Shown here in pieces: positions 1 through 9,262 of a stretch of DNA of 64,000 nucleotides. The stretch lies in the NCBI GenBank assembly GCA_002238805.1, contig MPNB01000008.1, forward strand, positions 1 to 64,000, given 5' to 3'. Source of the DNA: Rhodothermaceae bacterium bin80. GTDB taxonomy: Bacteria; Bacteroidota; Rhodothermia; Rhodothermales; Bin80. Numbering within the stretch: position 1 is the first letter of the stretch; each line of letters starts with the position of its first letter. The position numbers and the translations under genes are program-made. The notes under the pieces are model-generated. The model did not search any database. It was not told where the DNA came from and was given only the letters and a program-made list of their open reading frames with translations.

Positions 1-2
1 TT

Positions 3-263
3 CATACCGTTCACCTGATTCGGAGTCAACTGCGAACCCATCAGATCCATCATAGCTGGGGAACCCTCAAAGTGAAGCTCAACCACCAGAACCGGGTGAC
101 CACCGTACTTCCACAAAATAAAACCCACTGTATCCTGCTCAAACAAGATGCAGATCTGAAACCATTCCAGCGAAAAGTCTTTCAGGCCATGGGACTTAAC
201 ACCGGAAATTATACCCGACGAATCAAGGCGAAACGCCCCCCAAAAGAGGGCGCCGACAGGTAA
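3..263 (+). pseudogene. 3' end of a DDE transposase, IS4/IS1634-like (cut by window edge)
   Basis: Open from the window edge to a TAA. The visible ~86 residues look like the C-terminus of an IS4/IS1634-type DDE transposase: a RTHQIHHSWGTL stretch, then RVTTVLPQ, then a LKPFQRKVFQAMGL tail. Family assignment is by eye. No ATG-started protein of its own is likely here, because the first internal ATG (position 72) falls in the middle of the recognisable stretch. Whether the element is complete upstream cannot be seen. Confidence 0.5.
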
Positions 264-411
264 GAAAAGAACGAAAAATAGCCCTTTTTGAGATCCCCTG
301 AAAAATAGGGAACAGTAAAGATCCGCAAAAAAATCCACTACAATTGCAAACTTGCGCCAGATTTAATCATTCCACACGAATTGCGGTAGAACCTTATTGA
401 GATTTTGAATC
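264..411. other. AT-rich gap between transposase end and secreted-protein gene
   Basis: The gap is A-rich. Around positions 294-312 TCCC and GGGA are separated by an A-rich loop, which could be a weak hairpin or part of the element's end. It presumably holds the promoter of the next gene, but no convincing promoter was identified. Confidence 0.3.
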
Positions 412-3400
412 ATGGAGAGATGTCAAGGTTGCGGTAGGATGCGGTGGTTTCCAGCCGTAGTTATTTTTTTATGTGTTGCGGCATCGGCGTTTGCGCAGAA
501 TCGAACGGGTCTCTGCCCCTCGAACTTGGATGTGGCTGCGGGTGAATCCAGAATGATAGACTGCGGTCTGGATGCGTACTCCCTTGAATATGAATGGATA
601 AGTCCAGATCCATCTTGGCTGGTGTATTTGAGTGATGTTACGGTGGCATCTCCTCGTTTTAATGCGCCCGCTGGCATCAGTACTTCTCAACGATTTACGT
701 ACAGGAGACTGAGCCTTGATCAAGATGGAAATGTCGTAGATCGCAAATTACTTTCCATCACCGTGAACCCAGTAGCCTCCCCGGTTGGTTGCAACCACGG
801 GAGTAGACAGGATTGTCTATCGCTGGAAAACACAGACCAGATATTGTTGGATGACCGGTATGCACCGGGATCTTTTGATCTGTCTACAGAAAGCCGAGCA
901 CCATTTTTGGACTGCGAGCCGCGGGTCACGGTTGGGAGTGGTACGATGGCCGAGATTCGGTGCACGGGGCTGAATCCATCAGGAGAGCAATTAACCTATA
1001 GAGCTGAATTCGATTGGTCTCCCTTTAGCGAGACAAGGATTCTTGTAGACGGAGCGTTCGACTACTTTGTTCGCGTGCCATTGATAGATGAACCGGCAGC
1101 GGTTCGAATGCTTGAGATTAGTGCATCTGTGCCGGGTAAGGATATGCAGGTTTCGCAAAGTGTAGAGGTACATATTGTTAATCGTAACCCGGTCATGATG
1201 TGTGAGGACCTGATTGTAGAAGAAGCCGTGGAGGCGGCATTTCCGTGTTCGGTGACACCAGACCGGAATATTGAGTATCAGTTCATTTCGGATCCTCCTC
1301 TGGTGCAACGGGGAAGGTACGATCATTGGCCAACGTTTCTGGTCCCGGAAGTGGATCGTGACCGGTCGGTTCCAGTCATTGTGCGGGCATTTGAAGCAGG
1401 TTCGGATCAGGTGGTAGAAGCAGATTTCATGGTGAGAATTCGGAATACGTCTGGACCAATGGATTTCACGATTGAATGTACTCCCGCGCAGACGGAAGTG
1501 TATGAGGGGACACCGGATGTTGTAGTTACATGCAGGGAATCGGACGCACAGACCCGATTGACCTGGACTTTGCAGGCCGATGGGGCGAACGACCCGTATG
1601 ATCGGATAAATTTTGAAGAGTTCCCTACCGACGGGAAGATAACGTTTCTTGTTCCAGAAGATGTGATGAAGGATGAAATATATAACTACAAGGTGATCGC
1701 TGTAAATACTGATGATGAACAAGCTAGGGCGGATTTTTCTGTTACGGTATTGGATACACCGCAAATCACTGTTGGGTGTACCGACGCTTTCGCGCGTACA
1801 GGAGACCCACCGCTGCAGCTTTCATGTATGGCAAGCAATTCCACAGAGCTACTGTTGGAGTACGAGTGGAACTGGGATCCGACGACACGTCTCTCGGACC
1901 CATCCATCGGAACTCCCTTATTTACCGTTCCGACCAATGATGAGCAGCCGGAATTGAGTGCTGAGTATGAATATGAGGTGACTGCCTCAGCGGATAATCC
2001 AGATATTCCAAATCTTGCATCAGCTTCGGCGAGTTTGACCGTGACGGTAGAAAAGTTTTTCGGAAAATTGGAACTGGGGTGTATCAGCCCTATTGAGGTC
2101 TATGAAGGGGATCCAGCTATTCCCATAGACTGTTCGGTTCAGGGGTTCGATCCTGCAGTTACGGATCCAATATCATGGACATGGACTCCACTGGATGGTT
2201 TGAGCCTGGAGGAAGGAGAACTCATCTTCCAGACACCGGCATCGATTTCCACTGATCCTACAATCTACCGTTATGATATTCAGATAGATGCGCCGTACCA
2301 TGACCCTTCTGATGTGGAACAGGTCGAAGTCAGAGTTCGCGAGCGACCGGTCCTTTCCTTGGAGTGTCAGGATTTGACTGTGACCGTGGGGATGCCTCCC
2401 CAAAGCATCCAATGTGAGGTGAGCCATGATCAGGGTGATGCAGAACTGAATTACGTTTGGCAATGGGATCCGACTACACGTCTTTCGGACATATCTACCG
2501 GTACTCCGCTCTTTGCCACGCCCTCTCGGCAGCGGCTGTATTCTCAAGTACATACGTATAGTGTCACAGTTCAGGCTGAGTACGCAAATCCCGTGGAAAC
2601 AATGGTTTCTGTCACGGTGATTAACCCTGCTGTGGGTCCGCCGGAGGAGATCTCGATCAGCACATCAGAGTTGGATCTTGGTGTAGTTGGCCCACGGGGG
2701 CAGGTTTGGCTGGATCCAGGGACAGAGCAGGTATCGGGTCTGGTGTACGAGGGAAGTAGAACACATGCGGGGCGGATGGTGATTCGGGCACAGGACGAGG
2801 TAACCGTGTCCATGGAACAGCTTCCATCTGCCGTGTTACGCCATGTGGGTTTACCAGGAGAATTGGAAATATCCCGGGAGTTGACGCTTACCCCTCAGTG
2901 GGCATATTCCGAATCCTGTGTTGAGTTTGCAGCCAACACGCAAGCAGGTCAAACGGTGCAAACCAGCTTACAGCCCGGCGATTGCCACGTGATACGAATC
3001 GGAGGGACCGTTGAACTTAAGGGGGTGAAGCCAGGAGATTATTCAGGAGAAGTTGTCGTGGTGGTGACAATTGATGAGATAGATCAGTTGTATTCCATCC
3101 CAGTGGTTCTGACCGTGGAAGCAGAGCGTCAGGTCGTTGTTTTGGGGCCGGAAGGGGTTAGTATTCGACCCGTTTCAGCTACAACGGAGGAACTGCAATG
3201 GGCTGAAAGTATCAGCATCCAGCCACAGGTTGCAGTACTCGGACCAAATACTCCGTCTGGAACCTTCACGGTGGCGAACCCTTCGGTGCATTCGATGGAA
3301 ATTGAGGTGTCAACTGAATTTGGATATCGTGAAACCCGAGAGACAGATCCATTCTCAGTGCCAGCGACCGGTGAATTGGGGGATCTGGCAGAATTAGTTT

Positions 3401-3894
3401 TCGTGCATCCAAATGTAGTCGTCTTGTTGCCAGGCGAGACAAAGCAGGTGCGTTATGCCGTAGCGGAGCATGAATTCAGACGAATGGAGGATCGCGGCTA
3501 TGCCGCACTATTCAACTTCACGGTCACATCACGTGCGTATATTGAACAGCGACGTGCTCCTGTGGCTGAGCAGTCCGCCCGCGTTACATTTCAGGCTCTA
3601 GGAGTTTATATTCCAGGGCAAGGTCCAGAACAGCTTCGCGCGACCGTTGAGTCGCGCACGGAGCAGGCTGCCATCGTTTTGATTGAAACGGATACCTCTC
3701 CATTTTATGGCGATGTCGTCGTAAAAGATGACGCAGGAAATGAGTTGGGAAGGTCAGAAGTTCTGGTGTATACACGCAGCCGAGTTCATGTTGATTGGAA
3801 TGCGAATCCGTCGGGTGGATTGACACTGCAATTCGTTCCTTCGCACCTTGACCATATTAAACCAAACGATGTATTCATTCCAGCTAATGATTGA
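412..3894 (+). CDS. Large secreted protein: seven Cys-paired Ig-like repeats, DUF4402-like and PapD-like C-terminal parts
   Basis: 1160 aa. The N-terminus is an export signal ending ...VAASAFAQ. A second ATG at 442 (MRWFPAVVIFL) gives a tidier signal peptide and may be the true start. Residues ~30-740 hold about seven units of ~90-100 aa. Each opens with a Cys followed by a second Cys 14-20 residues later, for example CEPRVTVGSGTMAEIRC and CQDLTVTVGMPPQSIQC, then a beta-rich stretch. Two units share the phrase WDPTTRLSD...GTPLF. Residues ~745-895 (GRMVIRAQDEVTVSME, later a GTVELKGVKPGDYSG-type ending) resemble DUF4402. Residues ~912-1160 (VSIRPVSA, then VLGPNTPSGTFTVANPS and VVLLPGETKQVRYAV) resemble the N-terminal fold of PapD-type chaperones. 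Likely a surface or periplasmic beta-protein. Its role is unknown. It is followed directly by a small secreted companion. Confidence 0.75.
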   Translation: MERCQGCGRMRWFPAVVIFLCVAASAFAQNRTGLCPSNLDVAAGESRMIDCGLDAYSLEYEWISPDPSWLVYLSDVTVASPRFNAPAGISTSQRFTYRRLSLDQDGNVVDRKLLSITVNPVASPVGCNHGSRQDCLSLENTDQILLDDRYAPGSFDLSTESRAPFLDCEPRVTVGSGTMAEIRCTGLNPSGEQLTYRAEFDWSPFSETRILVDGAFDYFVRVPLIDEPAAVRMLEISASVPGKDMQVSQSVEVHIVNRNPVMMCEDLIVEEAVEAAFPCSVTPDRNIEYQFISDPPLVQRGRYDHWPTFLVPEVDRDRSVPVIVRAFEAGSDQVVEADFMVRIRNTSGPMDFTIECTPAQTEVYEGTPDVVVTCRESDAQTRLTWTLQADGANDPYDRINFEEFPTDGKITFLVPEDVMKDEIYNYKVIAVNTDDEQARADFSVTVLDTPQITVGCTDAFARTGDPPLQLSCMASNSTELLLEYEWNWDPTTRLSDPSIGTPLFTVPTNDEQPELSAEYEYEVTASADNPDIPNLASASASLTVTVEKFFGKLELGCISPIEVYEGDPAIPIDCSVQGFDPAVTDPISWTWTPLDGLSLEEGELIFQTPASISTDPTIYRYDIQIDAPYHDPSDVEQVEVRVRERPVLSLECQDLTVTVGMPPQSIQCEVSHDQGDAELNYVWQWDPTTRLSDISTGTPLFATPSRQRLYSQVHTYSVTVQAEYANPVETMVSVTVINPAVGPPEEISISTSELDLGVVGPRGQVWLDPGTEQVSGLVYEGSRTHAGRMVIRAQDEVTVSMEQLPSAVLRHVGLPGELEISRELTLTPQWAYSESCVEFAANTQAGQTVQTSLQPGDCHVIRIGGTVELKGVKPGDYSGEVVVVVTIDEIDQLYSIPVVLTVEAERQVVVLGPEGVSIRPVSATTEELQWAESISIQPQVAVLGPNTPSGTFTVANPSVHSMEIEVSTEFGYRETRETDPFSVPATGELGDLAELVFVHPNVVVLLPGETKQVRYAVAEHEFRRMEDRGYAALFNFTVTSRAYIEQRRAPVAEQSARVTFQALGVYIPGQGPEQLRATVESRTEQAAIVLIETDTSPFYGDVVVKDDAGNELGRSEVLVYTRSRVHVDWNANPSGGLTLQFVPSHLDHIKPNDVFIPAND

Positions 3895-3953
3895 GTTTGT
3901 TTTCCATGGGGCCGTGTGCTCCTCCAGAGCCCAAAGGGGTTCTGTACAAAAAA

Positions 3954-4476
3954 ATGTTTCAAGATTGGAAGAAGCAGCTTAGGCGTGCAGCCCGGTGCAG
4001 TGACACGTTTTCTTTGTTTGAAGAGCCTGGATTTTGGATTCTGTTTCTGGCCCTCCCCGCATACGGGCAGATCGCAGATGCAGATGTGACCCAGCGTGTG
4101 CTGCCGGTCGCGGAATTAAGAGATCTGGACTTCATTAATTCGTTCCTCGAAGAGAATTTTATTTTCCCTCAGGACCCGGATTACTCCTCTGGAGTTTTTT
4201 TTTGATATTACACGGGATGGCTTCGGCTCAAATGATGTCTTGGTTCTCTATCCATCAGAAGAGCAGTTTCATTTGAGTGCTTATCTGCCGGAGCAGTTGG
4301 CTGCAGTACTACGCGCACAGGGTTTGGCCACAGACTACACCATATCGACGACTCGGGACCTCACAGAAGTTCTCATTGATGAGGCCGAAAATGAAACGAG
4401 TCCCAAAAAAGCCCTGGCAGGGGCATTGCTTGGGTCAATACAAAACTATGGGAATTATAACTCAAGGGGAGCGTGA
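3954..4476 (+). pseudogene. Small secreted companion protein, frame broken at a run of nine T
   Basis: Two ORF pieces in different frames make one protein if one T is removed from the T9 tract at 4195-4203. The first piece has a hydrophobic segment ending ALPAYGQ and runs to ...DYSSGVFF; it can start at TTG 3891, ATG 3906 or ATG 3954 (A-rich upstream). The second continues DITRDGFGSNDVLVLYPSEE and ends at 4476. Joined, it is ~175-195 aa. No family was recognised. It directly follows the large repeat protein and probably shares its transcript. The break may be a real mutation, an assembly error at the homopolymer, or slippage that still yields full-length product. Its end overlaps the convergent dehydrogenase gene by 22 nt. 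Confidence 0.6.
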
Positions 4477-5504
4477 TATGGAATTCCTGGCAAGAAACAC
4501 CTTGGAATGGGAAGATCTGTAACCGTTCGCAGGCCCGGTGACGCGTTTATCACCTGAGGTATTGCATTTACTAAAGCTCCCACAGTAGCAGTATCTCCAA
4601 AAATTCCGCCTTGGACCACAAGGTCAATGGGAGGGTCTCCATCCACTACTACTCGGTCCACTGGGTCGTTCGCGCCTACGTACATTCTCAAGTCTAGGGA
4701 TACAGCAATACGTCCATCCAAATAGGCCTCTGCAGTATGCTTGATTCCAGCTACCCTGTCGGGGGGTACAGTCAGGTAAGGGGTTTTTACTTCGGATTCA
4801 GCAACAACAGGTTCCAATGACTCGGACATCTTTTTGATTGGCCAGCCAAGACCGTGCATAACCAACCTGAGGGACTCGACCAGCCCAACATGCCCGAGGC
4901 CGCCTTGCTCGCGCCGCTCGTTAAATTCTTCTACCGTTATTCCCGCACCTATTTTACGCTGAAGCGGCAAACGTCTCAGACTGGCATCCACTCGACGCCT
5001 AACGGCAACGGATCGAACACTTGTACAGACGCCTGTGGCAACAAGAGCAAGCACATCCATGGCATATCCGGGATTAACACCCGTACCGAGGATTGTTACT
5101 CCATATTTCCTGGCTAGGGTATCCAGATTATTTGCAATGCTTGGATGCCTGTCAAAAGGGTAGGGCAGTTCTTCCGTACTGGAAATAACTGATACTCCTG
5201 CGCGAATACATTGCGTCAACTGTCCTTCAACTTGAGGCAAAAAAGAGCTTGTCGTGTGAATGACGAGGTCCGGCTGCGCCTCAGCGAGGACCTTCTCGGC
5301 GTTCGAGGAGATCACTACATCAGAGGAAGTCCCCACTACTTCGCCTACCGTCTTGTTGGCCTTTGCAGGATCAATATCAATGGCCCCAACCAGCTCTAGC
5401 CTCCCGCTCCCTGCTTTTTCAAGTATCAACTTAGCCGCCCCTTTTCCGATTGGGCCCAGTCCATACTGAACTATTCGGATCGGGGTGTCTTTATTGGCCA
5501 TCAT
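4455..5504 (-). CDS. NAD(P)-binding oxidoreductase, 2,4-diaminopentanoate dehydrogenase / DapB-like family
   Basis: 349 aa. The N-terminal Rossmann domain (IRIVQYGLGPIGKGAAKLI, then VGAIDIDPAKA) is typical of dihydrodipicolinate reductase-like and 2,4-diaminopentanoate dehydrogenase-like enzymes. The middle has the group's VIHTTSSFL and GTGVNPGYAMDVL motifs. Such proteins are often labelled dihydrodipicolinate reductase, but the length and C-terminal half fit the diaminopentanoate dehydrogenase group better than true DapB (~250 aa). It lies 2 nt downstream of P5C dehydrogenase, so the two are almost certainly co-transcribed and probably share an amino-acid catabolic route. The real substrate cannot be read from sequence. 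ATG ATG at the start leaves two equivalent initiation codons. Confidence 0.7.
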   Translation of the reverse strand: MMANKDTPIRIVQYGLGPIGKGAAKLILEKAGSGRLELVGAIDIDPAKANKTVGEVVGTSSDVVISSNAEKVLAEAQPDLVIHTTSSFLPQVEGQLTQCIRAGVSVISSTEELPYPFDRHPSIANNLDTLARKYGVTILGTGVNPGYAMDVLALVATGVCTSVRSVAVRRRVDASLRRLPLQRKIGAGITVEEFNERREQGGLGHVGLVESLRLVMHGLGWPIKKMSESLEPVVAESEVKTPYLTVPPDRVAGIKHTAEAYLDGRIAVSLDLRMYVGANDPVDRVVVDGDPPIDLVVQGGIFGDTATVGALVNAIPQVINASPGLRTVTDLPIPRCFLPGIPYHAPLEL

Positions 5505-5506
5505 AC

Positions 5507-7138
5507 CTAGTCTGGTTGATTGAATGGATACCCAAAGTGGGACGGAGGATTGAAAGTCTCCTTTATGGTACGCGCTGATACCCAGCGTATTAGATTGGGC
5601 GGTGCTCCAGCTTTATCGTTCGTTCCCGAGGCTCTTGCCCCCCCAAAAGGCTGTTGACCCACAACTGCTCCAGTAGGCTTGTCATTGATGTAGAAGTTGC
5701 CGGCTGCATTACGCAATGCAGCACTCGCTTGAACGATAACCTGCCTATCCTGAGCGAAAATTGCGCCCGTCAGTGCGTACGGAGATGTTTTGTCTACAAG
5801 TTCAAGTGTCTCCTCAAAATCTGAGTCCTCATAGACATAAATGGTTACGACCGGGCCAAATATCTCCTCACACATGGTCCGGTAGGTTGGATCAGTAACA
5901 ACAATCACCGTTGGTTCGATGAAGTAACCCTCCGCATCACTGTAATTGCCACCGGCAAGTATTTCTGCATCGGCAGCATCACGCGCGTGGGCAATGTAAC
6001 TCGTTATACTCGCGTAGGCCTTCTTATCAATCACTGCATTAACGAAGTTTGAAAAGTCCTCTACGGGGCCCATCTTAACTTCGCTCAACTGAGACACTAG
6101 GGCATCTCGTGTTTCCGACCAACGGGATTTAGGCAGGTATACTCGTGAAGCGGCCGAGCATTTTTGCCCCTGGTATTCAAATGCTCCGCGTACTATAGCC
6201 GTGGCTACGACATCCGGGGCAGCTGAAGCATGAGCAATGATAAAGTCCTTTCCTCCTGTTTCTCCAACGATGCGGGGGTACGTGTCATAATTCGCAATAT
6301 TAGCTCCGATCGTTCGCCACATATGCTGGAACGTACCTGTAGAACCCGTAAAGTGAAGGCCTGCAAAGTATTTCGACGCTAGAACAGGATCACCAATGGC
6401 TGGTCCTGGGCCAGGCACCATATTAAGCACACCGGGAGGTAATCCAGCCTCTTCAAGTAATTTGTAGATGAAGTATGCTGAATAAATGGAGGTCGAAGCC
6501 GGCTTCCAGATCACTGTGTTCCCCATCAGTGCAGGTGCGGCCGGCAAATTACCGGTAATCGACGTAAAATTGAAGGGAGTGACTGCAAATACGAAGCCTT
6601 CTAGCGGACGATATTCAAGGCGATTCCAAACCCCAGGAGAAGAGTAGGGCTGCTCTTCATAGATACCGGTGGCATATTCAACATTGAACCGGAAGAAATC
6701 AATGAGCTCACACACCGCATCAATTTCAGCCTGATACGCATTCTTGCTTTGCCCCAACATTGTAGAAGCATTCAGCGCATCTCTCCATGGGCCCGCAAGC
6801 AGCTCTGCCGCTTTTATAAAAATGGAGGCCCTATCTATGAAATCCATATTCGCCCAGTCCCGCCGTGCTTCCAGTGAAGCTTCGATAGCTTGCATCGCTT
6901 CCTTTTCACCACATTTATGTACGACCCCAAGTCGATGACTTAACTCGTGTGGTGGGCGGATTTCTTCAAGATCCCCTGTATATATGGCATTCCCGCCAAT
7001 AAAGGCTGGAATTTCCAGTTCGCTCTGCTTGAACTCCCGCAGCTTATTTTGCAGGGAAATACGCTCGGGGGAACCGGGAGCGTAATTCAAGACGGGTTCA
7101 TTCTTCCCAGCGGGTATTCTTGGTCTGCTGTTGTTCAT
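5507..7138 (-). CDS. pruA: L-glutamate gamma-semialdehyde (1-pyrroline-5-carboxylate) dehydrogenase
   Basis: 543 aa, the size of the stand-alone P5C dehydrogenase family rather than the fused PutA form. It oxidises glutamate semialdehyde to glutamate with NAD+, the last step of proline and ornithine breakdown. Visible signatures are VTPFNFTSITGNLPAAPALMGN, catalytic Glu in GETGGKD (about residue 294), nucleophilic Cys in GQKCSAASR (about 326), and the C-terminal QQPFGGARASGTNDKAG stretch. No proline dehydrogenase is in the window. The gene heads a two-gene unit with the DapB-like oxidoreductase and is divergent from the FtsX-type permease. Confidence 0.93.
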   Translation of the reverse strand: MNNSRPRIPAGKNEPVLNYAPGSPERISLQNKLREFKQSELEIPAFIGGNAIYTGDLEEIRPPHELSHRLGVVHKCGEKEAMQAIEASLEARRDWANMDFIDRASIFIKAAELLAGPWRDALNASTMLGQSKNAYQAEIDAVCELIDFFRFNVEYATGIYEEQPYSSPGVWNRLEYRPLEGFVFAVTPFNFTSITGNLPAAPALMGNTVIWKPASTSIYSAYFIYKLLEEAGLPPGVLNMVPGPGPAIGDPVLASKYFAGLHFTGSTGTFQHMWRTIGANIANYDTYPRIVGETGGKDFIIAHASAAPDVVATAIVRGAFEYQGQKCSAASRVYLPKSRWSETRDALVSQLSEVKMGPVEDFSNFVNAVIDKKAYASITSYIAHARDAADAEILAGGNYSDAEGYFIEPTVIVVTDPTYRTMCEEIFGPVVTIYVYEDSDFEETLELVDKTSPYALTGAIFAQDRQVIVQASAALRNAAGNFYINDKPTGAVVGQQPFGGARASGTNDKAGAPPNLIRWVSARTIKETFNPPSHFGYPFNQPD

Positions 7139-7244
7139 CTTTCTAAAAGGTTCGGAGTTAGGGGGTTTAGGATTGCACGAACGAGTGTTGTACTGTTGAT
7201 GTTCAAGAGATTTCCATAGTCCGTAAAATGCCTATCGAAAAGGT

Positions 7245-8534
7245 GTGCGTCCTGTTCTTTTATCCCCTCTGCCACACATAACCGTTACTCTCGTGTCCTT
7301 CAAGACTTTCATAGCCTGGCGATACTTTCGCGGTGCACAAGGCACCGGGAGTAGTAGTGGTTTCCTGCGATTTGTGTCTTGGGTTGCCATTGGGGGGGTA
7401 GCGCTCGGCGTTGCAACATTACTTCTTGCATTGTCGATTGTACGAGGTTTCAGTCAAGAGATTGAAGCTAAGATCGTAGGCTTTGGCGCTCATGTACAGG
7501 TTGAGAGCATCCGCCATACTCCACTGACTGCTGCCTCCAAGCTCATGGCCCAAATCAGAGAGCAAGACAGGGTGGCTTCTGTTCAACCGGTAGTTACGGA
7601 ATTCGTTTTACTTCGGCGGTCCAGTCAGGATATTGATGGAGTAGGTCTTTGGGGAACAGATCGGCTTCCTGTTTATCTGGAAGATCATCTTACGAGTGGC
7701 TCAGGCCATCTGGAGCGGGGTACGGCCATAATAGCACCGCTTGTTGTTGGTAACGCACTCGCTGGGAATCTTGGTCTTACACTTGGAGATCAAGTAACGA
7801 TTCTTTCTACAAGGAATTTGCGCGATACCAATTCCCTCTTGATGCAGCGTCCCCGGTTTAAGCAGTTCGAGATCACCGGTATTTATGAGACTGCACTGGC
7901 TGATTTTGATGAAACCTATGTATTTACAGATACTGATGTAGCCAGGCAGCTACTTAATTATGCGCCTGAGGAGATAACACGAGTTGATGTTATGCTACAA
8001 GATGTGGCTGCTGCCGAATCAGTAGCATTAGCTCTTGAGGAAACACTTGGTCTTGGAATCCTGGCACGAAGCATCTTCGAGATATATCGTGGTTTGTTTG
8101 CATGGGTTGATCTTCAGGAGGCCATCATTCCACTAATTATTGGTGTCTTAGTCCTTGTTGCTGCATTCAATGTGATGGGAACACTTTTGATGATTGTCCT
8201 CGAAAAGACACGGGAAATTGGAATCCTCGCCAGTATGGGAGCCTCACAACAGGATATCCAGAAACTGTATCTGCATCTCGGATTCTTTACAGGTGGATTT
8301 GGAACAGCGATTGGCCTCGTGCTCGCATGGGGGCTTGGCATGCTGCAGTTACACTATGGCATCATAGGCTTACCCGCGGAGGCCTATTATATGACCACGG
8401 CACCCATTGCTTTGCATGTAACGGATTTTGTGCTTGTTGCAATGATATCCTTGTTGTTGTGTCTGGGAGCTTCATATTTTCCGGCACGTGTTGCATCACG
8501 GATTCTGCCACTGCGCGTGATCCGGTTTGGTTAA
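7245..8534 (+). CDS. ABC transporter permease, LolC/LolE (FtsX) type
   Basis: 429 aa inner-membrane permease. A first transmembrane segment (FVSWVAIGGVALGVATLLLA) is followed by a large extracytoplasmic domain and a C-terminal FtsX domain with about three membrane segments, including the LMIVLEKTREIGILASMGAS cytoplasmic loop. This layout is that of lipoprotein-releasing permeases LolC/E. No LolD ATPase is adjacent. The first codon is GTG 7245. A GTG at 7293 (VSFKTFIAWRYF) fits the family start better. Divergent from pruA. Confidence 0.85.
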   Translation: MRPVLLSPLPHITVTLVSFKTFIAWRYFRGAQGTGSSSGFLRFVSWVAIGGVALGVATLLLALSIVRGFSQEIEAKIVGFGAHVQVESIRHTPLTAASKLMAQIREQDRVASVQPVVTEFVLLRRSSQDIDGVGLWGTDRLPVYLEDHLTSGSGHLERGTAIIAPLVVGNALAGNLGLTLGDQVTILSTRNLRDTNSLLMQRPRFKQFEITGIYETALADFDETYVFTDTDVARQLLNYAPEEITRVDVMLQDVAAAESVALALEETLGLGILARSIFEIYRGLFAWVDLQEAIIPLIIGVLVLVAAFNVMGTLLMIVLEKTREIGILASMGASQQDIQKLYLHLGFFTGGFGTAIGLVLAWGLGMLQLHYGIIGLPAEAYYMTTAPIALHVTDFVLVAMISLLLCLGASYFPARVASRILPLRVIRFG

Positions 8535-8562
8535 CAGTTAACCTCACAGTAAGGATTAACTA

Positions 8563-8811
8563 ATGGTATCCTTTGAAGTCCAACTCTACAGTGTTTTGCG
8601 GTCGAAGCTCGCGGCTGCTTCGGTTAACCTGGAAATCCATGATGGAATAACGGCAGGTGAGGTCTTGGATGCACTCTGTCATCGTTACCCGCTCATGGCA
8701 CCATACCGAAACATCATGCGTCTTGCTGTAAATCAGGAGTATGCACCGGAATCGAGGATCATTCATACCGGTGATGAACTGGCCCTTATAACCCCTGTGA
8801 GCGGTGGCTGA
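8563..8811 (+). CDS. moaD: Molybdopterin synthase sulfur-carrier subunit
   Basis: 82 aa ubiquitin-like protein ending in the diagnostic Gly-Gly (TPVSGG), whose terminal carboxylate is thiocarboxylated and donates sulfur in molybdopterin synthesis. Length and the GDELALITPVSGG ending match MoaD rather than ThiS, and the next gene is moaE. It begins 28 nt after the permease. The final codons overlap the moaE start by 8 nt, consistent with translational coupling of the two subunits. Confidence 0.93.
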   Translation: MVSFEVQLYSVLRSKLAAASVNLEIHDGITAGEVLDALCHRYPLMAPYRNIMRLAVNQEYAPESRIIHTGDELALITPVSGG

Positions 8812-9262
8812 AAAATTAAACAAACGTTGGGTGTCACTTTCAAAGACATCTCTTGATGTCGCTGCGGCTTATCAATTTCTGCAGACACCCGCAGCAGGCG
8901 GAATTGCATTATTTATAGGTACTACACGACAGTGGACTGGTAGCCGCGAGACCACATTGCTGGTTTACGAGAGTTATGAGCCCATGGCACTGCGGGAGAT
9001 GCACCTGCTGATAGATCTCGCTGTAAGACGCTGGCCGATCAGCCGTGCATGCATCCTTCATCGACTAGGAGAGGTTCCCCTTGCCGAAGCCAGTGTATTG
9101 GTTGGAGTGGCGACGCCTCACCGTCCAGAAGCTTTCGAGGCGTGTCGATTTTTGATTGATCGCCTTAAAGTCCAAATCCCTATATGGAAACAAGAGCACT
9201 TTACCGATGGCCAAGTGCACTGGATCGAAGGAAGTGAACCCCCAGAAACTACTGTGACTTGA
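8804..9262 (+). CDS. moaE: Molybdopterin synthase catalytic subunit
   Basis: 152 aa, starting at a GTG inside the end of moaD. MoaE converts cyclic pyranopterin monophosphate to molybdopterin using MoaD thiocarboxylate. Family features are GIALFIGTTR, LVYESYEPMALREM, the ILHRLGEVPLAEASVLVGV core, and the active-site Lys region KVQIPIWKQEHFTDG near the C-terminus. No other cofactor genes lie nearby. The 3' end overlaps the convergent purC end by 14 nt. Confidence 0.93.
   Translation: MAEKLNKRWVSLSKTSLDVAAAYQFLQTPAAGGIALFIGTTRQWTGSRETTLLVYESYEPMALREMHLLIDLAVRRWPISRACILHRLGEVPLAEASVLVGVATPHRPEAFEACRFLIDRLKVQIPIWKQEHFTDGQVHWIEGSEPPETTVT

Noticed and set aside
991-1764. Minus-strand ORF of 257 residues inside the large secreted protein gene
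   Set aside because: Composition is unlike a real protein, and the plus-strand frame has a signal peptide and clear repeats.
4455-5504. Annotation as the lysine-pathway enzyme DapB
   Set aside because: It is about 100 residues longer than DapB and its C-terminal half and catabolic neighbour fit the diaminopentanoate dehydrogenase-like group better.
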